Virus record (IMG/VR): IMGVR_UViG_3300025362_000013
Span: 1-48,157 of that record
DNA length: 48,157 bases
Source: a virus
Reading direction: 5' to 3' (one strand)
Part shown: positions 32,470-40,708 of the stretch, piece after piece
Position numbering within the stretch: position 1 is the stretch's first letter
Layout of the letters: every line of letters starts with the position of its first letter
Program-made: the position numbers and the translations under genes
The notes under the pieces: generated by a model
Databases searched by the model: none
What the model saw: the letters and a program-made list of their open reading frames with translations, nothing else
What the model was told of the DNA's origin: nothing

Positions 32470-33503
32470 TATTTATCCTTTTTGTTTTCGAGAATCCAAT
32501 ACCATGTATCAGCTCGTTTAATCTCTTTCATTATTGTAAATAAATTCTCCTCAACTATTTCATCAATAGATTTCTTTTTAGAAAATAGTTTAGATACTGC
32601 ACCTTTATATTTATTTAATATTCTCTTAATTATTATTTTAACATCTGCTTGTTGTTGAACATCTAATTTATTGTAGATTGATTCATTATATGTAGAGCTT
32701 GAAATCAAATCAGTATTAAAATTATATGCCTCTAATTGTTTTACCAATAGACTTCTTTTTTCATCTTGTTCAGTTTCTACATGAGTCATACCTGCTTTAG
32801 CAAAGAAAGGAGAATATTTGCTCATTACTGCAACTGTTTCAATATAATGACAATCACTCAACTTAAAATACTCTCTTAAAAAATAGTGAGCTAAACCTAT
32901 TCCTCTATACTGTGGATGTAAAATAACTCGAGAGATACATTCAAACTGTTTATTAATTTCTGTGCATATCTCTTTAGTCATCTTAGCATACTTCTTATTA
33001 GTATAAATGTTTCTTCCCTTTAATGCTAGATGCGAATAAGTTATAGCCATAACACCTATTACATTATCTTTGTGTAATAATCTATAGTAATTCTTTACTG
33101 CACCGAGTCGAGATTGTCTGTAATGAAATTTAGATAATTTTTTATAATCCTCTTTGTCTCCTTTTTCTACTCTAATATCTGTGTAAATTTCTTTTATTCT
33201 TTTTGGATAATCTTCTAGAGTTTTTCTATAACTCGTTACCTCATCTTCAAAACCTTTCTCTATAACTAAGCTAGGCTTCAATGAGTCTATTAAATCTTCA
33301 TGTGTTGTAGCACAAACTACGCATTTGTTAAGCTGTCTTGCAATCTTCTGTAAATTATATGCAACAATTTTAGCTGTTGTTCTATCAAGCTTTGCACCAA
33401 ATTCATCTAGAATCCAGACCTTAGCATCTAAATCAATAAACTTTGCTATTGCATATCTATATTTCTGACCATCTGATAGCTGACAATATTTTCTTAGATA
33501 TAA
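32469..33503 (-). CDS. ABC ATPase C-half plus GNAT acetyltransferase (frameshifted from 33494-33868)
   Basis: An open frame without its own start between the frameshift and an internal ATG at 33281. It begins with the ABC signature LSDGQKYRYA, Walker B VWILDEFGAKLD and the switch His in CATTHED. It then becomes a GNAT domain (VILHPQYRGIGLAHYFL, FFAKAGM). Together with 33494-33868 it equals the ABC-ATPase/acetyltransferase fusion known as COG2401. One extra base in the T run at 33502-33505 would restore a single frame. Confidence 0.75.
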   Translation of the reverse strand, partial: LYLRKYCQLSDGQKYRYAIAKFIDLDAKVWILDEFGAKLDRTTAKIVAYNLQKIARQLNKCVVCATTHEDLIDSLKPSLVIEKGFEDEVTSYRKTLEDYPKRIKEIYTDIRVEKGDKEDYKKLSKFHYRQSRLGAVKNYYRLLHKDNVIGVMAITYSHLALKGRNIYTNKKYAKMTKEICTEINKQFECISRVILHPQYRGIGLAHYFLREYFKLSDCHYIETVAVMSKYSPFFAKAGMTHVETEQDEKRSLLVKQLEAYNFNTDLISSSTYNESIYNKLDVQQQADVKIIIKRILNKYKGAVSKLFSKKKSIDEIVEENLFTIMKEIKRADTWYWILENKKDK

Positions 33504-33868
33504 AACGCATCTCCTAGACCAGCAAGATTTAGTTTCTTAATAGCATCATTCAAATCTGTTCCAACACCTTCAATTAAAATCTCATTATCATCTATTTTAA
33601 TATCATCTATTGATAAACTATTCTTGAATTTACTAAAGATATTTTTTAATAGCCAAGATTTACCTGAGCCACTAGAGCCTGTGATATAGACTACATCGTT
33701 TGAACATAAATCAAATTTAAAGTTATCATAAATCTTAAATTCTTTTTCATCATCTATACCTAAACCAAAAGCATCTGCAACTAAAACCGAGCGTTCAGTT
33801 ATTTCTCCTTTAGTTTTAAATGAATGAGATACACAAAAATCTTTTCTCTGTATTTTAGATTCGCTCAT
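33494..33868 (-). CDS. ABC ATPase N-half (Walker A), truncated by frameshift
   Basis: 124 residues ending just before the expected ABC signature. Walker A is GSSGSGKSWLLK around residues 62-73. The frame closes at TAA 33496-33494 while the -1 frame carries on without interruption into the rest of the ATPase. Either sequencing lost one T, the gene is broken, or the product is made by frameshifting. No strong slippery heptamer is visible. Confidence 0.75.
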   Translation of the reverse strand: MSESKIQRKDFCVSHSFKTKGEITERSVLVADAFGLGIDDEKEFKIYDNFKFDLCSNDVVYITGSSGSGKSWLLKNIFSKFKNSLSIDDIKIDDNEILIEGVGTDLNDAIKKLNLAGLGDAFYI

Positions 33869-34065
33869 AATTCAATGCTCACAATCGTATTATAACCAGC
33901 AATGACTACTATGTTATTAAATTTCTCTTGTGTTGGAATGCCTTCTACTAATACACCAGACACTTGAAGTTTTGTTTTTGTATTGAACTCTTTGATTAAT
34001 TTTTCAATATTTATTTTTAAATCTTTAACTTCATCTGGTAATTTAGCTGTTGTTATTTCACTCAT
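33865..34065 (-). CDS. hypothetical 66-aa protein
   Basis: Charged helical N-terminus (MSEITTAKLPDEVKDL), then strand-rich end (NNIVVIAGYNTIVSIEL). First gene behind promoter P8 with AAAGGAG upstream; overlaps the ATPase gene by four bases. Function unknown. Confidence 0.6.
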   Translation of the reverse strand: MSEITTAKLPDEVKDLKINIEKLIKEFNTKTKLQVSGVLVEGIPTQEKFNNIVVIAGYNTIVSIEL

Positions 34066-34094
34066 CTTCTATCTCCTTTATCTTTCATACACAA

Positions 34095-34123
34095 AGTATA
34101 ACACATAAAATCCATTTTGTCAA
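34095..34123 (-). promoter_or_regulatory. sigma-70 promoter P8
   Basis: TTGACA (34123-34118), 17-bp spacer ending TGT, TATACT (34100-34095). Leads the 66-aa gene, the ATPase-acetyltransferase and, further on, the polymerase. Confidence 0.88.
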
Positions 34124-34130
34124 GTTTTAT

Positions 34131-34280
34131 TTATAAAGAAAAGACTTTATCTTGAATCGAGTTAAGATATTTCTGAGTCTCCTCTATATCATCTTCATTT
34201 TTATTATTAACTAAATTACCTATCTTAGTTCTTAGATGTCTAATCATATCAATTATTTTATCTTTGTCATCTTTTATCAT
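34131..34280 (-). CDS. hypothetical 49-aa charged protein
   Basis: MIKDDKDKIIDMIRHLR onwards: charged and helical. GAGGAG precedes the ATG. It lies one base after the transporter gene. Function unknown. Confidence 0.55.
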   Translation of the reverse strand: MIKDDKDKIIDMIRHLRTKIGNLVNNKNEDDIEETQKYLNSIQDKVFSL

Positions 34281-34281
34281 T

Positions 34282-35469
34282 TTACTTCTCCTCTAATTTT
34301 AAATGTGGTATAAAGAATAAACATGCAAACGTAAATATCGCTGATATAATAACTAAAGTATTGAAACCAATAGCATCGTAAAGTAGACCACCTATGTAGC
34401 CACTTCCCATTGACCCTAGATTTAAGACAGAACATAATACTGCAAATACTATAGCTTCATAACCTTTCGGTGTTGTCTTTGCCACATAAGCTAATAATAC
34501 TAAATGAGATACTGCTCCGACTGTTCCTAATATAATACTATAAGCTAACAACCACCATTGATTAGGTATATGTAAATACCATAGTGTAGATATACCACCA
34601 AAGATTACGGAGAAATATAGTAACTTTCTCATGTTGAACTTATGAAACTTAATGAAGTACAATGCGTAACCTAGTATACCAAAGACTGTACCTGTAGCAC
34701 CTAGCAAGCCTATCATCATCTTATTCATGTGCATGGTCTCTCTCATAGTAACCATAAGCGGTGTACCAAAAGATGGTGATAAATAATAAAAGAATAAAAA
34801 TGCTACGGGTATTGCTAACTGTTTATTGAATATTACTTTAACAAATTTTAATAACTGTGCTTTATCTAATCTCTTTCCCTTTGAATCAGGTTCTTCATAT
34901 TTTGTTAGTAGAAATATAACCATACATAAAGGAAATATACCACAAATTAAAAATGCTAATCTATAATCAAAGTGTTCTGAAATCCAAGCACCACCTAATG
35001 ATGTAATAAGACCTGCTACTGAGATAGCTGTCCAAGAAATTGCCTGAAGCTTACCCTGTAAATTATGTTTCTTCTCTAGTACACAGACTAAACCATCTGC
35101 TCCCACATCTGAAAATGCAAAAGCTAAGCCTGTCAAGAAACCTGTCAATACTAATGTCTGAACATTCAATCCAAATATTGCAACTAACATGCTTATGATA
35201 AATATAACTGAATAATTTAATATTAACCAATACTTGCATTTCTTTTTTAATAATGGAAATGAATCAACAACAATACCAAACAAAGGTTTTATTGTCCAAG
35301 GAATTGTTATGATGCAACCAATCAATGCTATGTTGGCTACAGATAAATGCCACACCTCTCTTTGAAGATAATATAGAGGCGCAGATTTCAACCCCCAGAT
35401 ACCTTGTAAGAAATATACAAAAGCAAAAAATATGTATGTTGTTATTGGTATAGCTTTATTCTTTATCAT
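34282..35469 (-). CDS. BT1-family MFS transporter (folate/pteridine type)
   Basis: 395 residues with about twelve hydrophobic spans. Features of the BT1 branch of the major facilitator superfamily are clear: TIPWTIKPLFGIVVDSFPL after span 2, SDVGADGLVCVLEKKH, and LQAISWTAISVAGL. Known members carry folates, biopterin or S-adenosylmethionine. A full-length, intact permease in a phage is rare. It would alter host uptake during infection, perhaps to supply cofactors for nucleotide synthesis; the substrate is inferred. Confidence 0.82.
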   Translation of the reverse strand: MIKNKAIPITTYIFFAFVYFLQGIWGLKSAPLYYLQREVWHLSVANIALIGCIITIPWTIKPLFGIVVDSFPLLKKKCKYWLILNYSVIFIISMLVAIFGLNVQTLVLTGFLTGLAFAFSDVGADGLVCVLEKKHNLQGKLQAISWTAISVAGLITSLGGAWISEHFDYRLAFLICGIFPLCMVIFLLTKYEEPDSKGKRLDKAQLLKFVKVIFNKQLAIPVAFLFFYYLSPSFGTPLMVTMRETMHMNKMMIGLLGATGTVFGILGYALYFIKFHKFNMRKLLYFSVIFGGISTLWYLHIPNQWWLLAYSIILGTVGAVSHLVLLAYVAKTTPKGYEAIVFAVLCSVLNLGSMGSGYIGGLLYDAIGFNTLVIISAIFTFACLFFIPHLKLEEK

Positions 35470-35971
35470 AATACTCCTGTAAAATTAATTTACGCACTAA
35501 ACTATTTGGCAAATAATGTTTAAAGTAATAAAAATCATCACTATTAAATATTCTGCCTAGAGCGGCCGCTACACCTGCACTTCTTGAAATACCTGCCTCA
35601 CAATTAACTGCAATTAAATCTACGCTAGAGCTGTGTGCTTTAACGAAATCTAAAATATTAATCGCATCTTTTCTACTAAATAATTGTAAGTTCAAACCTT
35701 CCTTGTTACACTTAAAACATCTTCCATTCTCTATATGTCTATATTCTGGTATAAAGCCTGTACCCTTACAAACATCACAGTCTACTCTATCGGTAATTTC
35801 TAAACATCTTTCGTCAATATCGTGAAACTCTAAATATAAACTCTTAATTCTAGATGCTTGTTTCGGCAATAGAGCTTTGCTAGTACCAGGACTGCGTATA
35901 GATATAACTATATGATTTTCATTTGTTTTGAATTTCTCAATAGCCAGTTGACTAAATACATTTATTTTCAT
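35456..35971 (-). CDS. dual-specificity phosphatase-like protein with inserted zinc knuckle
   Basis: 171 residues. The phosphatase loop CEAGISRSAG carries the catalytic Cys and Arg (C-x5-R). Between the early strands and this loop sits a zinc knuckle, CDVCKGTGF and CFKC (about 65-92). Phage proteins of this type are common and uncharacterised. Overlaps the transporter gene downstream and the phosphoesterase upstream. Confidence 0.75.
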   Translation of the reverse strand: MKINVFSQLAIEKFKTNENHIVISIRSPGTSKALLPKQASRIKSLYLEFHDIDERCLEITDRVDCDVCKGTGFIPEYRHIENGRCFKCNKEGLNLQLFSRKDAINILDFVKAHSSSVDLIAVNCEAGISRSAGVAAALGRIFNSDDFYYFKHYLPNSLVRKLILQEYYDKE

Positions 35972-36479
35972 TTTTTAATTTCCATAAAGCCTCTTGAAAC
36001 TTAATTGGTCTAAAGTTATTTACATCTACACCAACATTAATTAAACTTACATTATCAATTCTCTTTACTGACCATTTATCATGTTCATGTCCTACAAAAT
36101 TAATCTCATAGTTAGAATTATAATGTATTGGTTTATGCACACAATATACTAGTCTCTTATGATACTTTATTAATAGTCCTTCTATGATAGTTTTGGTTGA
36201 ATTATTTCTATCGTGATTACCTCTAACATGAATTATTTTACCATTCAGTTGTTCTTCCCATTGTTCTGCATTTACTTTTACTCCCTCGCCTCGCACATCA
36301 GAAGAATTTTTAAAACAGAAATCACCTAAATGAAATACAGTATCTTCAGGCTTTACTCTCATGTTATGATTTTTAATAATTGCCTCGTTCATATGCTCGA
36401 GAGATTTAAAAGGTCTATTACAATACTTTATAATATTCTTATGCCCAAGATGATAGTCAGATGTAAACCAGAAATTCAT
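35952..36479 (-). CDS. metallophosphoesterase, 175 aa
   Basis: Compact calcineurin-like enzyme: TSDYHLGHKNII, FHLGDFCF, VRGNHDRN, VHKPIHY and GHEHD. All metal ligands are present. Related small enzymes act on cyclic nucleotides or 2',3'-cyclic phosphate ends. The gene follows the structured leader 36480-36602 and precedes the phosphatase. Confidence 0.82.
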   Translation of the reverse strand: MNFWFTSDYHLGHKNIIKYCNRPFKSLEHMNEAIIKNHNMRVKPEDTVFHLGDFCFKNSSDVRGEGVKVNAEQWEEQLNGKIIHVRGNHDRNNSTKTIIEGLLIKYHKRLVYCVHKPIHYNSNYEINFVGHEHDKWSVKRIDNVSLINVGVDVNNFRPIKFQEALWKLKNENKCI

Positions 36480-36602
36480 TCTTTATCCTTTGTTTAGAGC
36501 TAGTCTCTCCCAGCGGTCACGCACCGATTTTTCGGTCATCATATCACGAGTTTACCTAGGTCTCGCTATCCCCGAGTCTGGAGTACGTTTAGACTGATTC
36601 TT
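36480..36602 (-). ncRNA. candidate structured RNA or leader upstream of phosphoesterase
   Basis: A 123-base gene-free stretch with higher GC than its surroundings. As minus-strand RNA it can form a closing helix AGUCU/AGACU next to CUCC/GGGAG, a hairpin CUCG-GGGAUAG-CGAG and a hairpin ACCGA-AAAA-UCGGU. It ends in AAAGGA before ATG 36479. No tRNA T-arm and no hammerhead core. It may be a cis-regulatory leader or an independent RNA. Confidence 0.5.
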
Positions 36603-36848
36603 TCATCTATAGAGAGTTACATATTTTCCAAATTCTCTATCAAACACTTTAATTAAATTTTCATAATCGCCTGATTTCATCTCAGTCTTAATAACTTCCC
36701 AATCTTTTATTAAAAAATCATTTTTTGTTCCGTTAAGTTGCTCACAAAGATTACTGGCTATGCCTAATAAACAAAATGCGTTACCTTGTGGTCCCGTTAA
36801 GTCTATCTCTAATCCTCTATTTAAATCATCTTTATTTTTAATTGTCAT
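36603..36848 (-). CDS. conserved phage hypothetical, 81 aa
   Basis: Contains LEIDLTGPQGNAFCLLGIA and a later SGDYENLIKVFDREFG, a pattern I recall from many phage proteins of unknown function. AAGGA lies before the ATG. Located between the RNA ligase and the structured RNA. Confidence 0.7.
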   Translation of the reverse strand: MTIKNKDDLNRGLEIDLTGPQGNAFCLLGIASNLCEQLNGTKNDFLIKDWEVIKTEMKSGDYENLIKVFDREFGKYVTLYR

Positions 36849-36851
36849 ACT

Positions 36852-37544
36852 TTACTTTCCTTTTGGTTTTTCATCATTCTCTATAGTTTTTTTAAATAAT
36901 CTACCACTTGCTCTATGATAAATTACAATACCCTCAGGTTTCTTAAAACCTTTAACAGCATAACTACCCTGCGTACTAAGTCTATCTATTAATCTTTCTG
37001 TCATCATTGTAGAAAAAGGACCCTCATATAAAATTGGAACAACTTCACAACATTCTGGACAATAATTTCTAGCTTCTTTAACTAGTAAAGGAATATTTCT
37101 TGACGCCCACTTGCCTACATTAAATAATGCAAATCTTTTTTCATCTAAGCCGTAACCTCTTTGAATTCCTTTTCCGTACCACTCTCCAAAATGTCTGCCT
37201 TCTTCTAATTGTATTAAGCTTTCTGCATTAGCTTTTACCCATTTCCCAAAACCAAAATTATCACCTTCAGAAGAACAATCAAGCCATCTTCTTCTGGAAC
37301 CAGCAAACATATATAAAATATCTGTTTCATCACTAGAGTAAACTTTATACATACAATACTTTGCTATAAACTCATTCATCTCTTTCATTGCAGTAATTAT
37401 ATTTTCTTCAGGTTCAATGGTAGCGAATAAGTCTTTGTACTTAATAATATAAACTTGAGCGTTTGTGCCATCAATTTTCTCAGTAATTAGCATATCTCTA
37501 CTGAGTCTAGGTATTTTATTAAATGCTTGAAATTCTAACATCAT
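36852..37544 (-). CDS. RNA ligase-like nucleotidyltransferase (Rnl2/DNA ligase superfamily)
   Basis: About 230 residues. The lysyl-AMP motif is EKIDGTNAQVY, and the C-terminal PEGIVIYHRASGRLFKK corresponds to motifs IV and V. No OB domain is visible, so this is the catalytic core only, as in T4 Rnl2-type RNA ligases. Works plausibly with RtcB and the tRNAs next to it in RNA repair. Two ATGs (37544, 37541) follow the AGGAG site. Confidence 0.72.
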   Translation of the reverse strand: MMLEFQAFNKIPRLSRDMLITEKIDGTNAQVYIIKYKDLFATIEPEENIITAMKEMNEFIAKYCMYKVYSSDETDILYMFAGSRRRWLDCSSEGDNFGFGKWVKANAESLIQLEEGRHFGEWYGKGIQRGYGLDEKRFALFNVGKWASRNIPLLVKEARNYCPECCEVVPILYEGPFSTMMTERLIDRLSTQGSYAVKGFKKPEGIVIYHRASGRLFKKTIENDEKPKGK

Positions 37545-37613
37545 CAATCTCCTGTATTGTGTTCTACTTTATAGCTCAAATGTACTATGTCATAGAACAT
37601 ACTATTTTTAAAT

Positions 37614-37691
37614 TGGTCAGAAGGGAAGGATTTGAACCTTCGACCTCTCGCTTCCAAAACGAGCGACTTAACCAGACTAGCCCACCCTCTG
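37614..37691 (-). tRNA. tRNA-Pro (UGG)
   Basis: Acceptor CAGAGGG/CCTTCTG, D-arm with CTGGTTA, anticodon arm CTCGT-TTTGGAA-GCGAG (anticodon TGG), T-arm GAAGG-TTCAAAT-CCTTC, discriminator A and encoded CCA. It begins three bases after the rtcB stop codon. Confidence 0.93.
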
Positions 37692-37693
37692 AG

Positions 37694-38953
37694 TTATCCT
37701 TTAATTACAGCTAATGGTTGTAACTTTACTACAATATCAACCAAATCTTCTTGCTCTTTCATTACAACATCAATATCTTTATAGGCACCTGAGGCTTCAT
37801 CTAAACTAGAAACATCTCTGATAGAATGAATGATGCCTTGATTATTTAATTTACTTACTTCTTCTTTAAAATTTAATTCGTTTCGAGCTTTTGTTCTACT
37901 CATTTGTCTACCTGCACCGTGTGAACAGGACTTAAACGAGTCTGTATTTCCTTTACCTTTAACAATGTAAGACGCTGTGCCTTGACTGCCTGGAATTATT
38001 CCTAGCTGACCTTCATTTGCAGATGTTGCACCTTTTCTATGCACCCAAACATTTTCTCCAAAATGATTTTCTAGATTAGCATAGTTATGATGAATGTTAA
38101 TAAAAGAATCTCTTGTTTTTTGTAACCCAGTAAAATCATTATCAAATAAGCCTTGAGTAACAAGAACTTGAATAATATTAGTCATCATTAATTTTCTATT
38201 AGCATAAGCAAAGGCTAAACAGTAATTCATTTCTTTTATATAATTTTGACCTTCTTCTGTATCTACAGGTAAAAAAGCTAGACCATCTTGTCCAGTATAC
38301 TCAGGTATGTTTGAACACCATTTATTACATAAATCTTGAGCAACTTTATTATAGTGTTTAGCAACCTTATAGCCTAAATTTCTAGAGCCACTATGAATCA
38401 TAATCCAAATATTTCCAACATCATTAATATTTTCTCTGCCTCTTTGAATTTCTATGAAGTGATTACCTCCACCCAAGGTACCTAATTGTTGTGTAGCTTT
38501 ACTATACTGTTTTTGTACTACAGAATTATAATGCTCATTCCAATCATGCGATGAACACCAATCTATCATTGAGTTAGAAGAAGAATTTACATCTGGCATT
38601 AAATTATCAGAACGCTCTTTCTTGTGCTTTTCAAAACCTACAGGAATAACTTTTCTAATTTCACTTAAAATAATCTTTAACTGGTCAGTAGTAATATCTG
38701 TCAAAGTAGTTTTAATAGCACACATACCACAACCAATGTCAACACCAACAGCATTTGGTATTATAACATTCTTTGTAGCAATAACTCCGCCAATAGGCAT
38801 ACCATAACCTTGATGAGTGTCTGGCATTAATGCAACATGTTTAAATAGAAAAGGTAAAGATGCCAAATTTCTAGCCTGATTTACTGCACCCTCTTCTGGA
38901 TTGTTACACCAAGATTTTATTACTGCTTTATTTTCTTCGCTATAATATTTCAT
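37694..38953 (-). CDS. rtcB: RtcB RNA-splicing ligase
   Basis: 419 residues. Metal and GMP-binding segments are readable: MPDTHQGYGMPIGG, GVDIGCGMCAIK, TLGGGNHFIE, HSGSRNLG and the C-terminal guanylate site SCSHGAGR (His). RtcB joins 2',3'-cyclic phosphate and 5'-OH RNA ends, undoing cleavage by anticodon nucleases. It is next to tRNA-Pro and close to a second RNA ligase, which suggests tRNA repair. Confidence 0.93.
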   Translation of the reverse strand: MKYYSEENKAVIKSWCNNPEEGAVNQARNLASLPFLFKHVALMPDTHQGYGMPIGGVIATKNVIIPNAVGVDIGCGMCAIKTTLTDITTDQLKIILSEIRKVIPVGFEKHKKERSDNLMPDVNSSSNSMIDWCSSHDWNEHYNSVVQKQYSKATQQLGTLGGGNHFIEIQRGRENINDVGNIWIMIHSGSRNLGYKVAKHYNKVAQDLCNKWCSNIPEYTGQDGLAFLPVDTEEGQNYIKEMNYCLAFAYANRKLMMTNIIQVLVTQGLFDNDFTGLQKTRDSFINIHHNYANLENHFGENVWVHRKGATSANEGQLGIIPGSQGTASYIVKGKGNTDSFKSCSHGAGRQMSRTKARNELNFKEEVSKLNNQGIIHSIRDVSSLDEASGAYKDIDVVMKEQEDLVDIVVKLQPLAVIKG

Positions 38954-39141
38954 TTATTAATCGTCTCTTTCTGATGTGTTGGTCTAAAACTTATATAGTA
39001 ACCTGCATCTATTTTTGTCTCTGCTACTGCTAAAAATTCGTGTAAATTTACAGATTCAAATATTAAATTATTTTCAAGATATAATTTATATACTGTTGTT
39101 TTACATTTCTTAGTTATTTTTAATACAAGAGGTTTTATCAT
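38950..39141 (-). CDS. hypothetical 63-aa protein
   Basis: Basic, strand-rich protein (MIKPLVLKITKKCKTTVYK) with a pattern like many small phage proteins that carry a short amino-acid repeat fold. It is preceded by AAAGG and by the structured leader 39171-39282, and overlaps rtcB by four bases. Confidence 0.6.
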   Translation of the reverse strand: MIKPLVLKITKKCKTTVYKLYLENNLIFESVNLHEFLAVAETKIDAGYYISFRPTHQKETINK

Positions 39142-39170
39142 TTCTTTTCCTTTAATAGTTGATAATTTTT

Positions 39171-39282
39171 GTGTCTCGCCTTCCTAGTCTTTAAATTATC
39201 GAAAGTCTGCTAAGAGGTTGGAATATCGAGAATGTATACCTTCCGAATACCCTATCGTACGGACAACACGAGTCAAAGACAC
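39171..39282 (-). ncRNA. candidate structured leader RNA downstream of P9
   Basis: The 112-base element is closed by GUGUCU/AGACAC. Inside are CUUU/AAAG around CGAUAAUU, and two pairings that cross each other (GGAA with UUCC, AGGU with ACCU), a possible pseudoknot or switch. It starts about 20 bases after the expected start site of promoter P9 and ends before the 63-aa gene and rtcB. It shares GACUCG, GAUAG and GACUAG, in that order, with the element at 36480-36602. Confidence 0.5.
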
Positions 39283-39309
39283 TCTTTATTTCTCATCGTT
39301 TGAATCTAA

Positions 39310-39338
39310 AGTATAACATACAATTTCTCATTTGTCAA
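39310..39338 (-). promoter_or_regulatory. sigma-70 promoter P9
   Basis: TTGACA (39338-39333), 17-bp spacer ending TGT, TATACT (39315-39310). Produces a transcript with a leader of about 160 bases before the first gene, the longest in the set. Confidence 0.88.
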
Positions 39339-39339
39339 G

Positions 39340-40257
39340 CTATTCTTTATCATCTCTCATTCTAAGATAGACTGGATGCCTCGGAAGTTCTTTAGCGCCA
39401 ACCATTAAGCCTTTATACTCTATATATCTCCCAATATAGGATTCTTTATTCTTCCAAACTTCATTCTTCTCCTCATTAGTCATAGCAATAGCCACTTTTA
39501 ATTCTGCATCTTCATAGTGCATCACAACAAAATCACAGGCTCTATCAATTAAAATTCTATCTCCCTTTTTCTTTGATGTAACACTTCTTCCTAATTCATT
39601 TACTTTCTTTTCTGCATCTGGATTAACTTTAGTTGATTGAACAACACCTACAATTTTTCTATCAAATGTTATATAAGGTTTCATCTTATAAATAATACCT
39701 TCATTTATTGTTGCTCTGCCACATTTATATCTTCCGTCTAAGCTATGTAGTATTAACCCATCACAACCAAATGCCAATGCTTCTTCAAAATACGCCTCTG
39801 CTTCTTCCGGTGTATTCACTAATTTTTGTTCTACAATTTTAATTAAATCAGGATACATTAAGTCTAGTTTATTTAACTGCTCTGTTCTAAGTATAAATTT
39901 TGTATCATACTGCTCATTAATTACTGAGTCAAACAAATAGAAATACATATCTTCTGGTAGCTCTCTGTCTGAAGCTCTTACTGTACCACTCAGAGCATTA
40001 AAAGGCATACTTCTAGCCAATAGCTCACCATCTAAGATAGGTTGTAAATCAGATGCACTTTTAGTAAATGCTTTTAACTGCTCAAACTTCTCATGTAGCT
40101 TAACATTATTAATAGGTTTCAAACTTCTGCTACACATTTCTCCATCTTTAATAATACATCTAATACCATCAAGTTTAAATGATGCAAGTAATGGATACTT
40201 TAGCGTGTGTATATCTACAATCTTATTAGGTGCCAGAAAAGGTTTAAATTTTTTCAT
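39340..40257 (-). CDS. ATP-dependent DNA ligase (T7 type)
   Basis: 305 residues from ATG 40257, preceded by GGAGG. The adenylation lysine lies in ASFKLDGIRCI; motif III PILDGELL, motif IV CDGLILHS and motif V IYKMKPY follow. The C-terminal OB domain is present (VGVVQST to the end). Joins nicks during replication and repair. Confidence 0.85.
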   Translation of the reverse strand: MKKFKPFLAPNKIVDIHTLKYPLLASFKLDGIRCIIKDGEMCSRSLKPINNVKLHEKFEQLKAFTKSASDLQPILDGELLARSMPFNALSGTVRASDRELPEDMYFYLFDSVINEQYDTKFILRTEQLNKLDLMYPDLIKIVEQKLVNTPEEAEAYFEEALAFGCDGLILHSLDGRYKCGRATINEGIIYKMKPYITFDRKIVGVVQSTKVNPDAEKKVNELGRSVTSKKKGDRILIDRACDFVVMHYEDAELKVAIAMTNEEKNEVWKNKESYIGRYIEYKGLMVGAKELPRHPVYLRMRDDKE

Positions 40258-40508
40258 TGATAATTTCCTCCATTTAGTAAAGGACACCATTTAGGAATAC
40301 CTTTAACTACTCTAAAATTTCTATTCCAAATATCTGAATATTCAGAAGAATAAGGTATAACTCTGTCGAAACAATTATGACCTTTTTCTTTTACAGTATC
40401 ATCGTGATTACAGCAAGGCTTTGCACCGCCTTTTGTTAATTGACCTGTATGACTTACATGTTTACAGTCATCACAACTGTTTATATTAATCTCTATATTT
40501 ATTGACAT
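40254..40508 (-). CDS. cysteine-rich small protein, 84 aa
   Basis: CDDCKHVSH at residue 12, then CCNHD, HNCFD and WCPLLNGG: at least six Cys and two His positioned for zinc. Phage proteins of this look are common but of unknown function. Overlaps the DNA ligase by four bases. Confidence 0.62.
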   Translation of the reverse strand: MSINIEININSCDDCKHVSHTGQLTKGGAKPCCNHDDTVKEKGHNCFDRVIPYSSEYSDIWNRNFRVVKGIPKWCPLLNGGNYQ

Positions 40509-40510
40509 AA

Positions 40511-40699
40511 TTACTTATCTTTCTTAGGGTCTTTATTTACAATCATCTTTTGATAATGTTTGCAGAAACGATTAAAGAATCTTGTCATTTCTTGTCTGCA
40601 ATTTTTACCCCAATAACTTTTAACGAATCCTTGATATACTAAAAAAGATATTATATTTGCAAGACCTGTTGCCAATGCTGTTAGTAAAAATGTTTTCAT
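40511..40699 (-). CDS. 62-aa single-span membrane protein
   Basis: MKTFLLTALATGLANIISFL forms a membrane segment; the rest is basic with two Cys. AAAGGA before the ATG. Function unknown. Confidence 0.55.
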   Translation of the reverse strand: MKTFLLTALATGLANIISFLVYQGFVKSYWGKNCRQEMTRFFNRFCKHYQKMIVNKDPKKDK

Positions 40700-40708
40700 A
40701 ATTTTCCT

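Noticed and set aside
33494-33510. Programmed -1 frameshift at the ATPase break
   Set aside because: The bases around ttttat do not form a good slippery heptamer, and a missing T in a run explains it more simply; kept open only as an alternative.
36480-36602. Hammerhead, group I intron or tRNA at the structured RNA
   Set aside because: No CUGAUGA...GAAA core, no T-arm, and far too short for an intron; left as an unclassified structured RNA.
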